Part shown: positions 62,879 to 64,000 of the stretch, in pieces
Layout of the letters: each line of letters opens with the position of its first letter
How positions within the stretch are numbered: the first letter of the stretch is position 1
Assembly (NCBI GenBank): GCA_946902875.1
Contig: OX336348.1
Coordinates: forward strand, 10,441,741-10,505,740
DNA length: 64,000 bases
Direction of reading: 5' to 3'
Source: Nematopogon swammerdamellus
Lineage: Eukaryota; Arthropoda; Insecta; Lepidoptera; Adelidae
Made by a program: the position numbers and the translations under genes
Notes under the pieces: model-generated
Database searches by the model: none
What the model saw: only the letters and a program-made list of their open reading frames with translations
Told to the model about the DNA's origin: nothing

Positions 62879-64000
62879 TTTTTTTTTTTTTTTTTTATTG
62901 AAAGCGCGACATATGGCGCTGAGCCACCCATAAGGTGTCTAACGACGCCCATGGACATTCGGTCGTATACGGGGGTTGCGAATGCCATGCCGGCCTGACA
63001 GGTGCCCATTCATGCCCCTCTTGAAGGACCCGAGACTGTACATGGGGGAAATATATGAGCAGGGAGAGCGTTCCAGAATTTACCGGTTCTTTAGAGGAAT
63101 GATCTGCAGAATCGATTAGTACGCATCCGCGGTAAGTCCAGCGTATAGGGATGCAATCCCTGCCCAGTGCGTGTGGTGCGGAGATGGAAAGGGGACGGCG
63201 GGATTGCGTTATACAGCTCCTCCGAGTACTCCCCATGGAATAAGCGATAGAACACGCTTAGGGTGCAGTAACACGTTGCAGTGGTTCTAGATCGCGGGAC
63301 ACTGCGGGGTCACCCACTAGTCGCACGGCTCGACGCTGGATCGAGTCCAGAGGCGCAAGCTGGTATTTGGCAGAGCCATCCCACAGGTGCGAGCAGTACT
63401 CCAAGCAGGACCTGATCTGCGATTTATACAAAAGCAGCCTTTGGTTCGGCGTGAAGTACCGTCGCACCTTATTGAGTACGCTCAGCTTTTTAGAAGCCAG
63501 CTTGGCCTTCCCCTTGATATGGCGACGAAAGTTCAAGTCGTGCGACAGTTCGACTCCGAGGACCCCGAGGTGTTCGCTTAATTTAAGCGACGTGCCTTGG
63601 AATGAAGGAGCCGGTGTGAACGCCGCTCTCTTCGCACTGAACGCGCAAACTTGTGTCTTGGAAGCGTTGAACTTGACCAAATTACTACGGCCCCATTCGG
63701 AAATAGAGCCGAGTGTGTGTTCGAACTCAGACCCAAGTCTTCGCCTCTTCTCATCCACAATATCCCGACTGGCTGAAGGGTGACTGGTGTAGGATCCGTG
63801 TACCGTACTGTCATCCGCATAACAATGTATGTTACCCAGAGACAGCATATCATTGATATGCAGAAGAAACAGCGTGGGTGACAACACAGATCCTTGTGGT
63901 ACGCCGGCGTTCACTGACATGGCGTCCGACGAGCAATAGTCCACTAGGAACTGAATGCTACGCCCATGTAGGAAGTCGACGACCCAGTCACAGAGGCCAG
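62879..64000 (-). mobile_element. Jockey-type LINE, 3' part, runs off the right edge
   Basis: The poly-A tail is a T run at 62879-62899. The 3'UTR (AAGCGCGACATATGGCGCTG, CATGCCGGCCTGACAGGTGC) is shared with the decayed copy at 45.5 kb. Coding sequence continues beyond 64000. Confidence 0.85.
63020..64000 (-). pseudogene. LINE RT C-terminal half
   Basis: From the edge leftward: FLHGRSIQFLVDYCSSDAMS, NAGVPQGSVLSPTLFLLHIN, catalytic CYADDSTVHGSY, LVKFNASKTQVCAFSAKRA, KLSVLNKVRRYFTPNQRLLL, RSCLEYCSHLWDGSAKYQLA, PLDSIQRRAVRLVGD. The frame is open from the edge to 63258; near 63280 one or more indels move the C-terminal part (YRLFHGEYSEEL, DLPRMRTN) to another frame. Close to the copy at 58.8-61.8 kb in the shared catalytic region. 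Confidence 0.85.

Overview
The window is a transposon-dense stretch of animal nuclear DNA, most likely from a moth or butterfly (Lepidoptera). The reasons are recognised motifs rather than a database match: Helitron ends with a GC-rich stem before CTAG, a 68-bp Helitron-borne satellite, BEL/Pao, Ty3/gypsy and errantivirus-like LTR elements, several jockey-superfamily LINEs, a mariner relic, and SINEs with tRNA-like or 5S-rRNA-like heads. There are no bacterial operons or CRISPR arrays. Almost every long reading frame belongs to a transposable element (TE), and most are broken. The sequence reads as a stratigraphy of nested insertions, many datable relative to one another because target-site duplications (TSDs) are preserved.

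Layout, left part. 1-1577 (-) is the gag/protease end of a BEL/Pao element running off the left edge. 1927-6750 is a non-autonomous Helitron filled with a G-rich minisatellite, a 5'-truncated LINE, a 68-bp satellite and a 5S-like SINE. 7087-10415 is a direct duplication of about 1.5 kb, each copy with a THAP zinc-finger first exon (-) ending in a good splice donor. 10981-26040 is one copy of a roughly 1-kb dispersed repeat (repeat X, copy A) inflated to 15 kb by three insertions with TSDs: a 9.5-kb Ty3/gypsy element (TSD GTCT), a LINE (TSD CAATAACC) and a 3.6-kb hAT transposon (TSD ATGCTCGC). The gypsy element itself carries a 2.8-kb block with a giant palindrome, a PIF1-type helicase relic and minisatellites, plus a nested LINE. 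The hAT element hosts another Helitron.

Middle part. 26789-31747 (-) holds the best candidate for an ordinary host gene: three exons in consistent phase encoding a predicted secreted protein of about 213 residues, with a 4.3-kb intron full of repeats. 31.7-47.8 kb is a mosaic of relics: a helix-turn-helix exon, gypsy RT and PR-RT fragments, a third THAP-like exon, an internally deleted mariner, two long-TIR or foldback elements, SINEs, and several AT-rich or CpG-rich stretches where nothing is recognised.

Right part. 47809-58275 is a second copy of repeat X (copy B), split by an errantivirus-like LTR retrotransposon (48761-58222) with LTRs identical except for one 6-bp insertion, a lysine-type primer-binding site, a possible -1 frameshift site, and a truncated envelope-like frame. 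Its RT is split by a jockey-type LINE (51039-54841) whose 982-residue endonuclease/RT frame is intact, the only complete TE enzyme here. 58.8-64.0 kb holds two more LINEs of the same broad family, one itself split by a different LINE.

The most interesting signals are the identical-LTR but wrecked-interior gypsy element, the helicase-derived minisatellite and palindrome block, the repeated THAP exons with shared splice phase, the shared core in SINEs with different heads, and independent insertion of a hAT element and an errantivirus at the same site of two repeat copies.
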